Origin: an uncultured Sphaerochaeta sp.
Lineage (GTDB): Bacteria > Spirochaetota > Spirochaetia > Sphaerochaetales > Sphaerochaetaceae
Direction of reading: 5' to 3'
Length of the DNA: 64,000 bases
Assembly: GCF_963677315.1 (NCBI RefSeq)
Contig: NZ_OY781939.1
Location: forward strand, 496,001 to 560,000
Part shown: in pieces, positions 17,191 through 25,986 of the stretch
Position numbering within the stretch: position 1 is the stretch's first letter
How the letters are laid out: each line of letters begins with the position of its first letter
The notes under the pieces: model-generated
Told to the model about the DNA's origin: nothing
The model's input: the letters and a program-made list of their open reading frames with translations, nothing else
The model's database searches: none
Translations under genes and position numbers: made by a program

Positions 17191-18417
17191 TCATTCTTCA
17201 TCTTTATCTTTCAAATCTTCTGAATTATCATTTGTATAATTGCTATTTAGATCCATATTTTTTTTAATATTTTCAATCATATGTTTTTTAAACTCAATGA
17301 TGTCACGATTTTCCTGAATCTCATCAATGATACTCCTATTTTGCTCAAACCATTTTTTTTGAAGTTCAATAATTTCATTATTTCTTTCAAACCAATCATA
17401 GTTAATACTAAAATTATCTATATTTTTCTTAAAAATATCATTGCTCATCCAAATAGCATCAGAATTTTGTTTAATAAATTTTTTATATATCTTATCAAGA
17501 TAATTTGGTACTTCAAAATTCTGTTCGCTTATCTCTTTCACTTCATTTATAGTTGATTCATTTATCGTAAGTTTTTTACCATTTTCTCTATCACTTTCTT
17601 CATCTACATGGTTTAAAAACTTAAATGATTGTATTATTCTAAAGAACTTCCCATCAGTATATTTTAAGAATTCTTTAAATAATTCTCTTCTGGTATAACA
17701 TTTATCATAACACCAATCTTTTTTTGTATCATCACTTATAAATAAAACACTCTTGTTCTTTTCTTTAGCAATTTCAAGAATTTGTCGCCATATAATTAGA
17801 TCGCCATATCTTCTACTCTTTGTTAATCTATTTGTACTGTTACCTAATTCCTTCTTATTAATATAATCACAATAACCTGGAGGTATTTTTTCACTCAAAC
17901 GTATATCTCCTTCAGCCATGATTTCATCTAGTTGCTTTTCTGTATAAGGCTCTCCAATTCTATTCTCAAACAACATCATTAATTCTTTAAGAATCATATC
18001 TTTTTTTTGCGTTTTATTTATGCAATATTCATCTCTATTCTTCTCTAATTCTTTAGTCATTTCATTTATATTTCTTTCAAATTTTCGAAGTTTGTCTTTA
18101 CTGACAAATGGATGGTTTTTACTCGTTTTTAAGGCAGATAAACTGTCTTTTAGGTTATCAATTAAATTGTTATACAATTCCACTTGCTCATCAATAATAG
18201 CATCTTTACGTCTTAGAAATTCTAATATCACCCAATTAGGTATAAAAATTCTATTTTTATATAATTTCATCGCATCTAAAAAGTCGTCTAAAGTATCTTT
18301 AGAATATTGATATAAATTTAACAATGCACTTGCATCAAAGGCAATAAGGCTGTTATCCCATAGCTCTTTAGTGACATCATCATCATAGAGAAAAAATTCC
18401 GGATACTTCGTTTTCAT
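17191..18417 (-). CDS. PIN-like nuclease domain protein (PIN_8 type)
   Basis: A 408-residue protein whose first 240 residues match the PIN_8 (PIN-like) family. FLYDDDVTKELW leads in. Candidate metal ligands are Asp28 (AFDASALLNLYQYS), Glu66 (VILEFLRR), Asp206 (GDLIIWRQIL) and Asp229/230 (LFISDDTKKDW). This is the expected acidic set of a PIN ribonuclease. A helical insertion separates the second and third groups. The C-terminal 160 residues are Lys/Glu/Asn-rich, probably coiled or helical, and unfamiliar. It is convergent with the ATPase (about 150 bases apart) and similarly AT-rich. It could be the effector nuclease of the island system, or an independent toxin-like gene. Confidence 0.75.
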   Translation of the reverse strand: MKTKYPEFFLYDDDVTKELWDNSLIAFDASALLNLYQYSKDTLDDFLDAMKLYKNRIFIPNWVILEFLRRKDAIIDEQVELYNNLIDNLKDSLSALKTSKNHPFVSKDKLRKFERNINEMTKELEKNRDEYCINKTQKKDMILKELMMLFENRIGEPYTEKQLDEIMAEGDIRLSEKIPPGYCDYINKKELGNSTNRLTKSRRYGDLIIWRQILEIAKEKNKSVLFISDDTKKDWCYDKCYTRRELFKEFLKYTDGKFFRIIQSFKFLNHVDEESDRENGKKLTINESTINEVKEISEQNFEVPNYLDKIYKKFIKQNSDAIWMSNDIFKKNIDNFSINYDWFERNNEIIELQKKWFEQNRSIIDEIQENRDIIEFKKHMIENIKKNMDLNSNYTNDNSEDLKDKDEE

Positions 18418-18660
18418 TTGATTTTACCCATTTATATTTTTATGATTTTTCTGTCTTGCAAATATTTGTCTAATTATATCATCAAATTTCATTTTATGTA
18501 TTTTTTTATTAAATAATATTTTATGTTATTTTTTAATATTCTATCCAATTCTTCTTGGCAAATTTATAGTAATTTTATATTTCTTGATTATTGATACAGG
18601 TATTTCTTTCGCCATCAAAAATACTATTGGTATTATGTACTTCTAAAAAGTTTTGATGTA
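18418..18660. other. AT-rich intergenic region upstream of the PIN-like gene
   Basis: No ORF of note. The region contains the extended -10 element described at 18473-18481 and long A/T stretches. The base composition changes sharply near 18660, where IS-like sequence begins. Confidence 0.5.
18473..18481 (-). promoter_or_regulatory. Extended -10 promoter of the PIN-like gene
   Basis: On the minus strand TGATATAAT is a perfect extended -10, about 56 bases upstream of the ATG at 18417. In DNA this AT-rich the match is only moderately informative. Confidence 0.4.
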
Positions 18661-18879
18661 AATTCACTCGGATTTTCCCTACCCCTTCTTCAGCCCTTTA
18701 CGCTGAAATTTGAAATTCTTGAAAAAACTGAGTTCAACGGTACACCCCGGCCACTTGACCTGAGCAAAGCCTGCCACCGAACTATGCAATCCCTGCCAGC
18801 AAGAGCTGCTGACAAGATAAATTGAAAACGATCAGGGTTTAGCTGAATGTATGGAACGCAGGTCTTGTCCTTCAAGTCT

Positions 18880-19226
18880 CAGCATATATGAAGACGCTGT
18901 AACCCTTCCCAGGATTGCTTGACCCATGGCAACATAACCTATTACCTTAAGCCAGTTCTCATCCGGTCGGGATATTTCTAATTCCTTCACATATGAAAAA
19001 AATAGGAAGCAGAAAGCTTGGGTTACGAATACATTCTTGGCTTTAATGAAGAAGTTTCCTCAGGTCCCTGGTGATGACATCCTCTGAAACCGGGAGTTCC
19101 AATTCTCGCTTACTCTCGTATGATGCTGAGGGCCTTGGCATTCCTAAAGCAGCATAGGCTGGTTGCACTCGATTGCTGACTGAATCCTCCACAATACAAA
19201 CGTAGGATTTTCTTGAAATTGGTCAT
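18880..19226 (-). pseudogene. IS21-family istA remnant (frameshifted)
   Basis: Starting at the minus-strand ATG at 19226 (GGGAGG 5 bases upstream), the translation MTNFKKILRLYCGGFSQQS is recognisable as the N-terminus of an IS21 IstA transposase. It continues in degenerate form to LCCFRNA. After a frameshift the neighbouring frame resumes with ESKRELELPVSEDVITRDL then RKLL, which also matches IstA. Several stops follow. The sequence from about 18660 to 18880 has host-like base composition and may be more of the same decayed element, but I cannot identify it, so the left boundary is arbitrary. Confidence 0.6.
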
Positions 19227-19435
19227 GATTGCCTCCCTGTAGTGATTAGCTGCATGCTATGCATTCATATCCAAGGTTCATCATCAATTGTTTCCTACTG
19301 GTAGGTTTCTCTCCGTTGGGTGGCGGGGTCTTTATCGGTCAACTGGTTGGGAACCATCAGCGAACTCAAAAACATCCAAAAATGCATCAAAATGATAAAT
19401 TAACATCAAAAAACACTGATAAAAGGTATTGTTCT
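19227..19435. other. Island right end, no gene seen
   Basis: No convincing coding sequence. CATCA-like motifs recur close to the right repeat (ACCATCAG, GCATCAAAA, AACATCAAA), and similar motifs occur just past both 124-bp repeats. They could be recombinase arm sites or simple chance. Confidence 0.35.
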
Positions 19436-19559
19436 CCTTCCAAGCTGAAGAAGCGGGTTCGACTCCCGTAGGGCGCTCTAGAGAAGAAACACTTACATTA
19501 CAAAGAATTGAATAGCCCACACTAAGCAGTGTGGGTTTTTCATTGTCTCCAGGTTTGCT
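19436..19559 (+). repeat. 124-bp direct repeat, right copy (attR-like)
   Basis: Identical to 14148-14271. It holds only the 3' half of tRNA-Gly plus the terminator, so it is a partial tRNA, not a functional one. It marks the chromosomal junction of the island. Confidence 0.9.
19516..19540 (+). terminator. Duplicated tRNA-Gly terminator in the right repeat
   Basis: The same CCCACACT/AGTGTGGG hairpin with T5 as at 14228-14252. It may now insulate the downstream gene from island transcription. Confidence 0.75.
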
Positions 19560-19652
19560 GGACTTCCATCAGAATCTACATCAAATAGCATATGTACATA
19601 GATTTCCTGAAATCTTGCGTTATCCCTGAAGTGAGAGTACGGTAGACGAAGT

Positions 19653-20603
19653 ATGATACTCAGTGCCAGCAGAAGAACTGACATTCCAGCTTTCTATACA
19701 GGTTGGTTCCTGAACAGAATCAAGGAACGGTATGTCCTTTCCAGAAATCCTTTCAACCCAAGACAGGTCAGTAGGATAGATTTATCTCCTGAACTCATTG
19801 ATTGTATTGTCTTCTGGACAAAGAACCCTGCCCCTCTTATGGTGAGACTGAACGAACTGGAAGCGTATCATTACTATTTCCAATGTACACTCAATGCCTA
19901 TGAAGCTGATGTAGAACCTGGACTGGCAAGTAAACACGTATCATTGGTTGATACATTCATGCAACTCTCTGAGGAAATCGGCAAAGAACGTGTGATTTGG
20001 AGATATGATCCTATCCTTCTCACTGACAAGTATACACTGTCATTTCATATTCAGCATTTTGCCGCCCTTGCAGAAACGTTGAAGGATGCAACCCAGCGTT
20101 GTGTTATCAGTTTCATCGATTTTCCAAAAAGAACGGTTAGTACATTGAGAGCCCTGGGGTACCGAGAACCAGATTTGAATGAAATGCATACAATTGCAAG
20201 AGCGTTTTCTGCCATTGATAGTGAGAATGGCATTACCCTCGAAACCTGTGCAGAAGCCATAGATCTATCGACCTATGATATCAGCCATGGGAAATGCATA
20301 GATGATGCCCTGATTTCTCGAATATCTGGAAAACCTCTTCACCTTAAGAAAGATGCTAACCAAAGAGCAGCATGCTCTTGTGTGCCAAGTGTGGATATAG
20401 GCCTATACAACACCTGCATGCATGGATGCAAATACTGTTATGCCTCTTTCAGCAGGGAAGCACTTCTCCAAAACCGACAAAACTATGATGCATTTTCTCC
20501 CCTGCTCTGTAGCAAGATTACTGAGGATGACGTCATCCGTGAAAGAAAGGATGCACAATCCAGAACTGCCCTTCAACCAGATCTCCCATTCGTATCGTCA
20601 TAG
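19653..20603 (+). CDS. DUF1848 family protein with CxxxCxxC cluster motif
   Basis: A 316-residue protein of the DUF1848 family. The N-terminus SASRRTDIPAFYTGWFLNRI and VFWTKNP block are diagnostic. The C-terminal CSCVPSVDIGLYNTC then MHGCKYCYA contains a CxxxCxxC arrangement typical of radical-SAM iron-sulfur sites. The substrate and reaction are unknown to me. The 25 residues after the cysteine motif vary in the family. No strong Shine-Dalgarno is seen before the ATG. It stands alone just outside the island's right repeat and is convergent with the pfk operon. Confidence 0.85.
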   Translation: MILSASRRTDIPAFYTGWFLNRIKERYVLSRNPFNPRQVSRIDLSPELIDCIVFWTKNPAPLMVRLNELEAYHYYFQCTLNAYEADVEPGLASKHVSLVDTFMQLSEEIGKERVIWRYDPILLTDKYTLSFHIQHFAALAETLKDATQRCVISFIDFPKRTVSTLRALGYREPDLNEMHTIARAFSAIDSENGITLETCAEAIDLSTYDISHGKCIDDALISRISGKPLHLKKDANQRAACSCVPSVDIGLYNTCMHGCKYCYASFSREALLQNRQNYDAFSPLLCSKITEDDVIRERKDAQSRTALQPDLPFVSS

Positions 20604-20675
20604 CTCATTCAAGTTTGTATTGAAATGCACAGTACTGTTACCTTATCGCTGGTTGCCTTCTGCTTTTCTTGGGGA

Positions 20676-20730
20676 TATTCTCCCACGGATACAGCTATTC
20701 TCCCATAGATGGGCTTCTTATGGGAGAATA
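20676..20730. repeat. Three copies of TATTCTCCCA, two direct and one inverted
   Basis: TATTCTCCCA is at 20676-20685 and 20696-20705, exactly 20 bases apart, and its complement TGGGAGAATA is at 20721-20730. The last two form an 11-bp hairpin (20697-20707 with 20719-20729). There is no adjacent T-run. It lies between the convergent DUF1848 and pfk genes. Confidence 0.7.
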
Positions 20731-20873
20731 CTAGTACTATAAACCCTTCCTTCTAGCATTTTGCTTGAAAGCAGGTTCGAATCATTTCCCAAACATCCGA
20801 GTCTTAATATACAAGAAAACAGCTTGGTCTATTCCCGTCTTCTTACATAATCCTGTGTAGTTTCTTTTTGCCC

Positions 20874-21944
20874 TCAGGAACCCAAGCACACCCCGATATC
20901 CTTTGCACAGGTGATCAGGTAGTGGTCCTTGGGAATATATTTGACAGGACCTGCAACTTTCTCCAGAGGAACGGTCACAATCTTGTTGTCCTGGACTGCC
21001 ATCATATTCCCCCACTTGTCCTTCATGATCTCCTGGGCACATCGACTACCCAGTGAGGTTGAAAGCAATCGGTCGTAGGGAGTGGGAGTTCCACCACGCT
21101 GCACATAGCCGAGAATGGTTACCCTGGCTTCCCGTCCCGTGAGACGCTCCAGGTTGGCAGCCAGCTGCGGGGTACGGGTCTTGAGCATCTCCTCAACCTT
21201 CTCCTTGCCATCCTCCTCTTCAAGTACCTTTGCCATACTCTTTGACATGGCTCCCTCGGCAACCACCACAATGCTGAACTTCTTCCCTTCCCTCGTGCGT
21301 CTGAGAATTGCATCAGCGACCACCTGTTCATCATAGGGAATCTCAGGAAGCAGAATGACATCAGCACCACCGGCAAGACCGGCACCGAGTGCAAGCCAAC
21401 CCACCTTGTGGCCCATGGTCTCCAGGATGATAATTCTATGGTGGCTGCTCGCGGTACTATGCAACCGGTCGACTGCCTCGGTTGCAATCATCATCGCTGT
21501 ATCATAGCCGAAGGAAACATCTGTATGCATCACATCATTGTCGATGGTCTTGGGAAGCGTCAGGACATTCAACCCTGCACTGGCCAAGCGGTAGGAGTTC
21601 TTCTGGGTTCCCCCACCCCCAAGACACACAAGACCACTGAGGTGATTGGAGTGGTAATTCTCGACAATGACATCAGTCATGTCCATGATTTTCCCACCTA
21701 CCGGCATCTTATGGGGTTTATCGCGACTGGAGCCCAGAATGGTGCCACCCCGTGTGATGATACCCGAGAGGTATGCATCATTGAGCTCAACAAACCGATT
21801 CTCCATCAGACCACGGTAGCCATCAAGGTACCCGATCAAGGTGTAACCGCCCTCATGAAGCAATGTCTTTCCTACTGCTCGTATCGCCGAATTCAATCCA
21901 GGGGTATCTCCTCCAGAGGTCAGTATCCCAATCAATTTGCTCAT
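20874..21944 (-). CDS. pfkA: 6-phosphofructokinase, GGGGT/PKTIDND type
   Basis: A 356-residue phosphofructokinase family protein. It phosphorylates fructose 6-phosphate in glycolysis, or works reversibly if pyrophosphate-dependent. [12 protein letters not shown] is the N-terminal phosphate-binding loop. The active-site region reads GGGGTQ where E. coli PfkA has GGDGS, so the Mg-coordinating Asp103 position is Gly. The next motif is PKTIDND, with the Lys124 commonly linked to pyrophosphate use. This mixed combination leaves the phosphoryl donor uncertain. [16 protein letters not shown] and the substrate-binding [14 protein letters not shown] are present. It is the last gene of the ppk-CHAD-parA-pfk operon, starting 5 bases after parA. 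Confidence 0.88.
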   Translation of the reverse strand: MSKLIGILTSGGDTPGLNSAIRAVGKTLLHEGGYTLIGYLDGYRGLMENRFVELNDAYLSGIITRGGTILGSSRDKPHKMPVGGKIMDMTDVIVENYHSNHLSGLVCLGGGGTQKNSYRLASAGLNVLTLPKTIDNDVMHTDVSFGYDTAMMIATEAVDRLHSTASSHHRIIILETMGHKVGWLALGAGLAGGADVILLPEIPYDEQVVADAILRRTREGKKFSIVVVAEGAMSKSMAKVLEEEDGKEKVEEMLKTRTPQLAANLERLTGREARVTILGYVQRGGTPTPYDRLLSTSLGSRCAQEIMKDKWGNMMAVQDNKIVTVPLEKVAGPVKYIPKDHYLITCAKDIGVCLGS

Positions 21945-21949
21945 CGATA

Positions 21950-22726
21950 TTACTCCTTTTTCCCAGTACGCTCACTCGGTGAACGCTGTCGTAGATATGG
22001 TACCAACTCGCCATACAGACCACGGAAAGCAGTTGCTCCTTTCCCCTTTGCATTGCTTGTCACTACCGGTTTCTGTATCTCACCCATTTTCTCTATCTCA
22101 CTCGCGAAAGGAATCACCGTTTGCAGTGCCTCTTTTCTCTGCAACAACTCCCGGGTAGTCTCTACCTGCAGTTTCTTTCTTCTGTCAAGCATGGAGACAA
22201 CCATTCTCACTCGTGTATCCGTCTGTTCCAAACGTTCCAACTCACCCAGCAATTGGTCATAGGCAAGCACTGCAAAGGGAGTGGGAACAACCGGAACCAG
22301 CAATATATCCGATGCATACAGGACATTTTCACTGACCAAACTCATGGTCGGGGAGGCATCAATGATGATCAGGTCATAGGTTGCACTCAACTCTTCCAGT
22401 CGTTTTTCCAGCCGGTGATGGGAGTGCTTCTTTGCATCAAAGAGAATGGAAAGATAACGATAAGCCGTTGAGGATGGCAGTACATCCAGGGAAGAGAAAC
22501 TGGTGGCCTGGATTTGCTTCGTCAATTGCTTGCCACCCTTCACCAATGCAGTTGCATCATGACTTTTCCTCGGCTTTACATCCAGCAAGTAGCTGCTTGA
22601 CCCCAAGGGGTCAAGATCGAGCAACAATGTCCGCTGTCCAGCCATCGCAGAGAGCACAGCCAGATTCACACTGATGGTGCTCTTTCCTACTCCCCCCTTG
22701 ATGCTGTACACGGCCAATGTTGTCAT
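21950..22726 (-). CDS. ParA/MinD-type ATPase
   Basis: A 258-residue P-loop ATPase of the ParA/Soj/MinD superfamily. The deviant Walker A KGGVGKS is at residues 10-16, the switch region [11 protein letters not shown] follows, and Walker B is [10 protein letters not shown]. ParA proteins segregate chromosomes, plasmids or protein clusters by patterned binding to DNA. No ParB or parS-like site is beside it, so it is probably not the chromosomal partition protein. It overlaps the CHAD gene by 4 bases, and this context could suggest positioning of polyphosphate granules. That is inference. Confidence 0.8.
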   Translation of the reverse strand: MTTLAVYSIKGGVGKSTISVNLAVLSAMAGQRTLLLDLDPLGSSSYLLDVKPRKSHDATALVKGGKQLTKQIQATSFSSLDVLPSSTAYRYLSILFDAKKHSHHRLEKRLEELSATYDLIIIDASPTMSLVSENVLYASDILLVPVVPTPFAVLAYDQLLGELERLEQTDTRVRMVVSMLDRRKKLQVETTRELLQRKEALQTVIPFASEIEKMGEIQKPVVTSNAKGKGATAFRGLYGELVPYLRQRSPSERTGKKE

Positions 22727-23709
22727 GTCATCTCCTCCCAGTACTCACTACTCAAATGACGGTACTCACCTACCAGGTGCTGTACTTCCTTCTCTACATC
22801 GACCAAGACCCGCAGGGTTTCAATGGGGGGTTTCTTCTGTTTTACCAGCAAGTCCTGCAAGAGGATGAGGTCGTGCCACTTGCCAAGAATCTTCTCAAGT
22901 TCATACAGCCTCTTATCCTGCTTGACGGATGCCATCCCGCTCACTGCAAGCAGAGAGCGCACCCGTCTGCGCACCTTGTGCATCGCCTGTACATCCCTCG
23001 CTGAGTGCACCTTGTGAACAGCCCTCACCAAACGCCTATGGGCCTTCGCCACCATAACCTTCGGGTGATAACCCGAAAAGGCGAATCGGTTCTCCTCCAG
23101 TAGCTGGCGAATATCAGAAGCAAAGGAAGAAGGCAGCGCTTCCTTCAAAGCTGAAAGGTGCTTCTCCGTCTTCAGATGCTTCTTCTCATCCTCTAGTCCT
23201 CTCTCCTCCAACAGCTGACTAAGAACATGGTCATCACGGACTTTCCCTGCATATTTGACCAGTCTCTTCAGTAATCGTTTGATCTCCTTCCGCCTCTCCT
23301 TGGAGAGTCCAGCACCGATTAGGGGGACCATCTGGCGGAGATTGCACATTGCTGTCCTGAATGCGTGCAAGGATTTCATATCATCCAGATCAGAGGCATG
23401 TTTAGAGAAAATGGCTACCTGTTTCTCACACCAACCAATGATGGGACTGTTGCACATCTCCCTGAAGGCCGGCACTGCCAGCAAACCCTCCAGTTGCTCT
23501 TGGGTACCAGGGAGAGGAAAGAGCTCAAGGCGCAATTCCTCAGGGAAGTATCTCAACCCCCCTACAGGCTGTTCATCAAGAAGCAGAGTACCCTCAAGCG
23601 GAATGGAGGCCTCCTTCCAGAGAATTCGGTAGGGAGAAAATTGCTGCTCCCATGTCTCTGGAGCAGACTGGGTCTCAAATAACAGGTAGTACGGGCCGTT
23701 GTTGTTCAT
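22723..23709 (-). CDS. CHAD domain protein, probable polyphosphate binder
   Basis: A 328-residue protein with a CHAD (conserved histidine alpha-helical) domain from about residue 110. The two helical repeats show SLHAFRTAMCNLRQM and VQAMHKVRRRVRSLL, each keeping the His and Arg residues thought to bind polyphosphate. The first 100 residues do not match the usual CYTH partner domain. Basic residues dominate the helices. CHAD proteins localise to polyphosphate granules in characterised bacteria, and the immediately upstream ppk (4-base overlap) supports this role here. It also overlaps the parA-like gene by 4 bases. Confidence 0.88.
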   Translation of the reverse strand: MNNNGPYYLLFETQSAPETWEQQFSPYRILWKEASIPLEGTLLLDEQPVGGLRYFPEELRLELFPLPGTQEQLEGLLAVPAFREMCNSPIIGWCEKQVAIFSKHASDLDDMKSLHAFRTAMCNLRQMVPLIGAGLSKERRKEIKRLLKRLVKYAGKVRDDHVLSQLLEERGLEDEKKHLKTEKHLSALKEALPSSFASDIRQLLEENRFAFSGYHPKVMVAKAHRRLVRAVHKVHSARDVQAMHKVRRRVRSLLAVSGMASVKQDKRLYELEKILGKWHDLILLQDLLVKQKKPPIETLRVLVDVEKEVQHLVGEYRHLSSEYWEEMT

Positions 23710-25769
23710 AGGTTTTCCTCCAACTGATGCTGATACCAGAGATACAGATCCCGTTGTGCTCGTTTCTCATTCGGTTCACCTTTCTGGAGACGTTGATTGA
23801 AATTCTCTTCATGGAGGCTGAAGGAAGAGGCTGTATCGTTCCAGTGCGCCTGCAGGAACAACTCCAACTCCTCCTTGATCCTATCATCGAAGACAGGAAC
23901 CATGACCTCGATACGCGTATCGAGATTACGTTCCATCCAATCGGCGGATCCAATGAAATAGAGTGGCTCTCCCTTGTTGTGGAACTTCACCACTCTGGTA
24001 TGCTCAAGATAGCGGTCTATCAGGGCCTTTCCTCTTACATTGCTTTGCTCCGGGAAGAGGGCCATGGAACAGATGCCCCTGATCATCAGGGTTATGGAGA
24101 CACCACTTCTCTCTGCCTTGATCAAATGCTTGATCATTCCCTCATCAACCAGGTTGTTCAACTTGAGGGTAATCTCTGCAGGCCTGCCCTCCTTCGCTTC
24201 CTCCATCTCCTTCTTGATCAGTGAGATGAAACGCTTACGGGTATGGAAGGGGGAGACGATCAGGTGCTTGAACTTGATATCTGCAAACCCACGGTCCAGA
24301 AGCGTAAAGAGCAGGTCGATCTCCTGGGTTAGATTGGGATTGGAGGTAAGCAGGAGATGGTCACTGTACTGACTTGCCGTCACCTCGTTGAAATTTCCTG
24401 TACCGATGATGGCAATCTTTTTCTGTTTCTTGCCACTGTAACGGGTGATTAGCCCAAGCTTGCTGTGCACCTTCATCCCCTCAACCCCACTGATCAGGCT
24501 GATGTGGCGCTCACGGGTGAGGGTCTCGGTCCACTGCATGTTGATCTCCTCGTCAAAGCGAGCCTGGAGCTCCAGGTACAGCACAATCTCCTTTCCGTTC
24601 CGTGCAGCATTTCTCAGCGCGTTGATTACATTGGAGTTCTCCGGTACGCGGTAGAGGGTCATCTTGATCCCCTGGACCGTCCTATCCAAAGCTGCTTCAC
24701 GTAGCAGGTCAATGATGCAGTCATAGCTGTGGTAAGGGAGTGTCACCAGGTGATCACGCTCATCTATCTGGTCAAGCAGACTTCTCTCCTCTCTCAATGT
24801 ATGGTGAGGCAAGGGAGGCTGTTCCTCGAAATACAACTGTTCATTGCCTACCTTGGGAAAATGCAACAGGTCCCTTGCATTGTGGTATCTACCACCCGGT
24901 ATGATGATTCGGCACTGTTTCAGCTGTGCATGTTCCATGATGTAGTCAAGCATCGGCTTGGGTAACTCACGGTCATAGACAAACCTGACCGGATCCCCCT
25001 GGCTACGTTGCTTGATGGAGGATGAGAGTTTCTCATAGAGACTTCTCGTGATCTCATCAGTCAGGTCATATTCACCGTCCCGGGTGATCTTGATGGTATA
25101 GGCATCATAACAGTCATAACTGAATGCCTTGAAGATGTCTGCCAACTTGAATCGGATTACATCCTCGAGGGCAATGAAGTGATGCCAACCACCCCGGGAA
25201 GGGAGCTTCACATACCGCTGGATCAGATCACTGGGAACCTCGATCAGTGCATAGCGGAAATCCTTCGTATTACCCTTATGGTACATATGCACCGCTAAAT
25301 AGAGGGTTACATGCTTGAGATAGGGAAATTGCAGTTTTGGATCAAGGAGAATCGGGAACAGGCGGTTGCGGAGTGTCTGACGGAAAAAGTCCTGCAGGTA
25401 GCGTTTCTGTTCGTAGGTTAGCGATGATTCATCCACGATGGAGATATGATGAATCCTAAGAGTCCTGAAGAGCTGCTCAACCACCCGATCCATCCGGTCA
25501 TTGAGCCGCTTCACTTCCTTGAGAATCTGCTTGATCAAGGTCTTGGGATTCCCGCTCTCCTTGAGCTTGTAGTGCTCTGGGTCGAGGAGAGCACGGTGAA
25601 TTGAGCCAACCCGTACTGCATAGAACTCATCCAGGTTCGATGAAAATATTCCAATGAACTTCATGCGTTCCATCAAGGGAATATTCGGATTCTCGGCACT
25701 CATCAACACCCGTTCATTGAAACTCAGCCATCTCAGTTCGCGATTCACATATTCTTTTTTTGAACCCAT
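23706..25769 (-). CDS. ppk1: Polyphosphate kinase 1
   Basis: A 687-residue enzyme that polymerises the gamma-phosphate of ATP into polyphosphate, reversibly. The N-terminal domain starts with YVNRELRWLSFNERVLMSA. The catalytic domains contain KMTLYRVPENSNVINAL, the autophosphorylation region GMKVHSKLGLI (its His) and GTGNFNE. A second His region reads VVKFHNKGEPLYFIGSADWMERNLDTRIEV. Length is normal. It is the first gene of a four-gene operon and has a promoter-like sequence and a GGAG ribosome site upstream. Confidence 0.96.
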   Translation of the reverse strand: MGSKKEYVNRELRWLSFNERVLMSAENPNIPLMERMKFIGIFSSNLDEFYAVRVGSIHRALLDPEHYKLKESGNPKTLIKQILKEVKRLNDRMDRVVEQLFRTLRIHHISIVDESSLTYEQKRYLQDFFRQTLRNRLFPILLDPKLQFPYLKHVTLYLAVHMYHKGNTKDFRYALIEVPSDLIQRYVKLPSRGGWHHFIALEDVIRFKLADIFKAFSYDCYDAYTIKITRDGEYDLTDEITRSLYEKLSSSIKQRSQGDPVRFVYDRELPKPMLDYIMEHAQLKQCRIIIPGGRYHNARDLLHFPKVGNEQLYFEEQPPLPHHTLREERSLLDQIDERDHLVTLPYHSYDCIIDLLREAALDRTVQGIKMTLYRVPENSNVINALRNAARNGKEIVLYLELQARFDEEINMQWTETLTRERHISLISGVEGMKVHSKLGLITRYSGKKQKKIAIIGTGNFNEVTASQYSDHLLLTSNPNLTQEIDLLFTLLDRGFADIKFKHLIVSPFHTRKRFISLIKKEMEEAKEGRPAEITLKLNNLVDEGMIKHLIKAERSGVSITLMIRGICSMALFPEQSNVRGKALIDRYLEHTRVVKFHNKGEPLYFIGSADWMERNLDTRIEVMVPVFDDRIKEELELFLQAHWNDTASSFSLHEENFNQRLQKGEPNEKRAQRDLYLWYQHQLEENL

Positions 25770-25806
25770 CGCATTGCTCCATGTAGTTTCACTTCCCTAC
25801 AAAACC

Positions 25807-25836
25807 AGTATACGGGCCTCCATGAATTCCTGTCCA
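25807..25836 (-). promoter_or_regulatory. Promoter for the ppk-CHAD-parA-pfk operon
   Basis: On the minus strand TGGACA, 18 bases, then TATACT, 38 bases upstream of the ppk start. Both hexamers match consensus at five of six positions. Confidence 0.5.
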
Positions 25837-25986
25837 CGTCGAATTATGAGAATTGTGTTAAATATACTGCATTTATATCAATTTTGTTCTACATGTTGCG
25901 GTTTTGGAAGTTTGGGAACCTTCTGATCCCCGAGGGTATGTTACCCTGCAATTTTTTGGTATATTGAGAGCGTGAACGGAGGATTC

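Larger units (their letters stand above)
14148..19559. mobile_element. tRNA-Gly-associated genomic island, about 5.3 kb
   Basis: The segment between the two tRNA-Gly-derived repeats is visibly AT-rich from about 14.28 to 18.66 kb, unlike the flanking core genes. It carries three intact unusual genes (transmembrane/beta protein, AAA_13-like ATPase, PIN-like nuclease) with IS3 and IS21 fragments at its ends. No integrase or replication gene is visible, so the element appears decayed and probably immobile on its own. The gene content suggests a defence or toxin cargo, but that is inference. Confidence 0.8.

Noticed and set aside
18690..18875. Minus-strand ORF of 61 codons beside the istA remnant
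   Set aside because: No recognisable family and flanked by decayed transposase sequence; probably part of the debris.
19259..19471. Small plus-strand ORF of 70 codons at the island right end
   Set aside because: It runs into the partial tRNA copy, has no Shine-Dalgarno and no protein-like composition.
21950..22726. Calling the ParA-like gene the chromosomal soj/parA or flhG
   Set aside because: No parB, parS-like site or flagellar gene adjoins it; the ppk/CHAD context points elsewhere.
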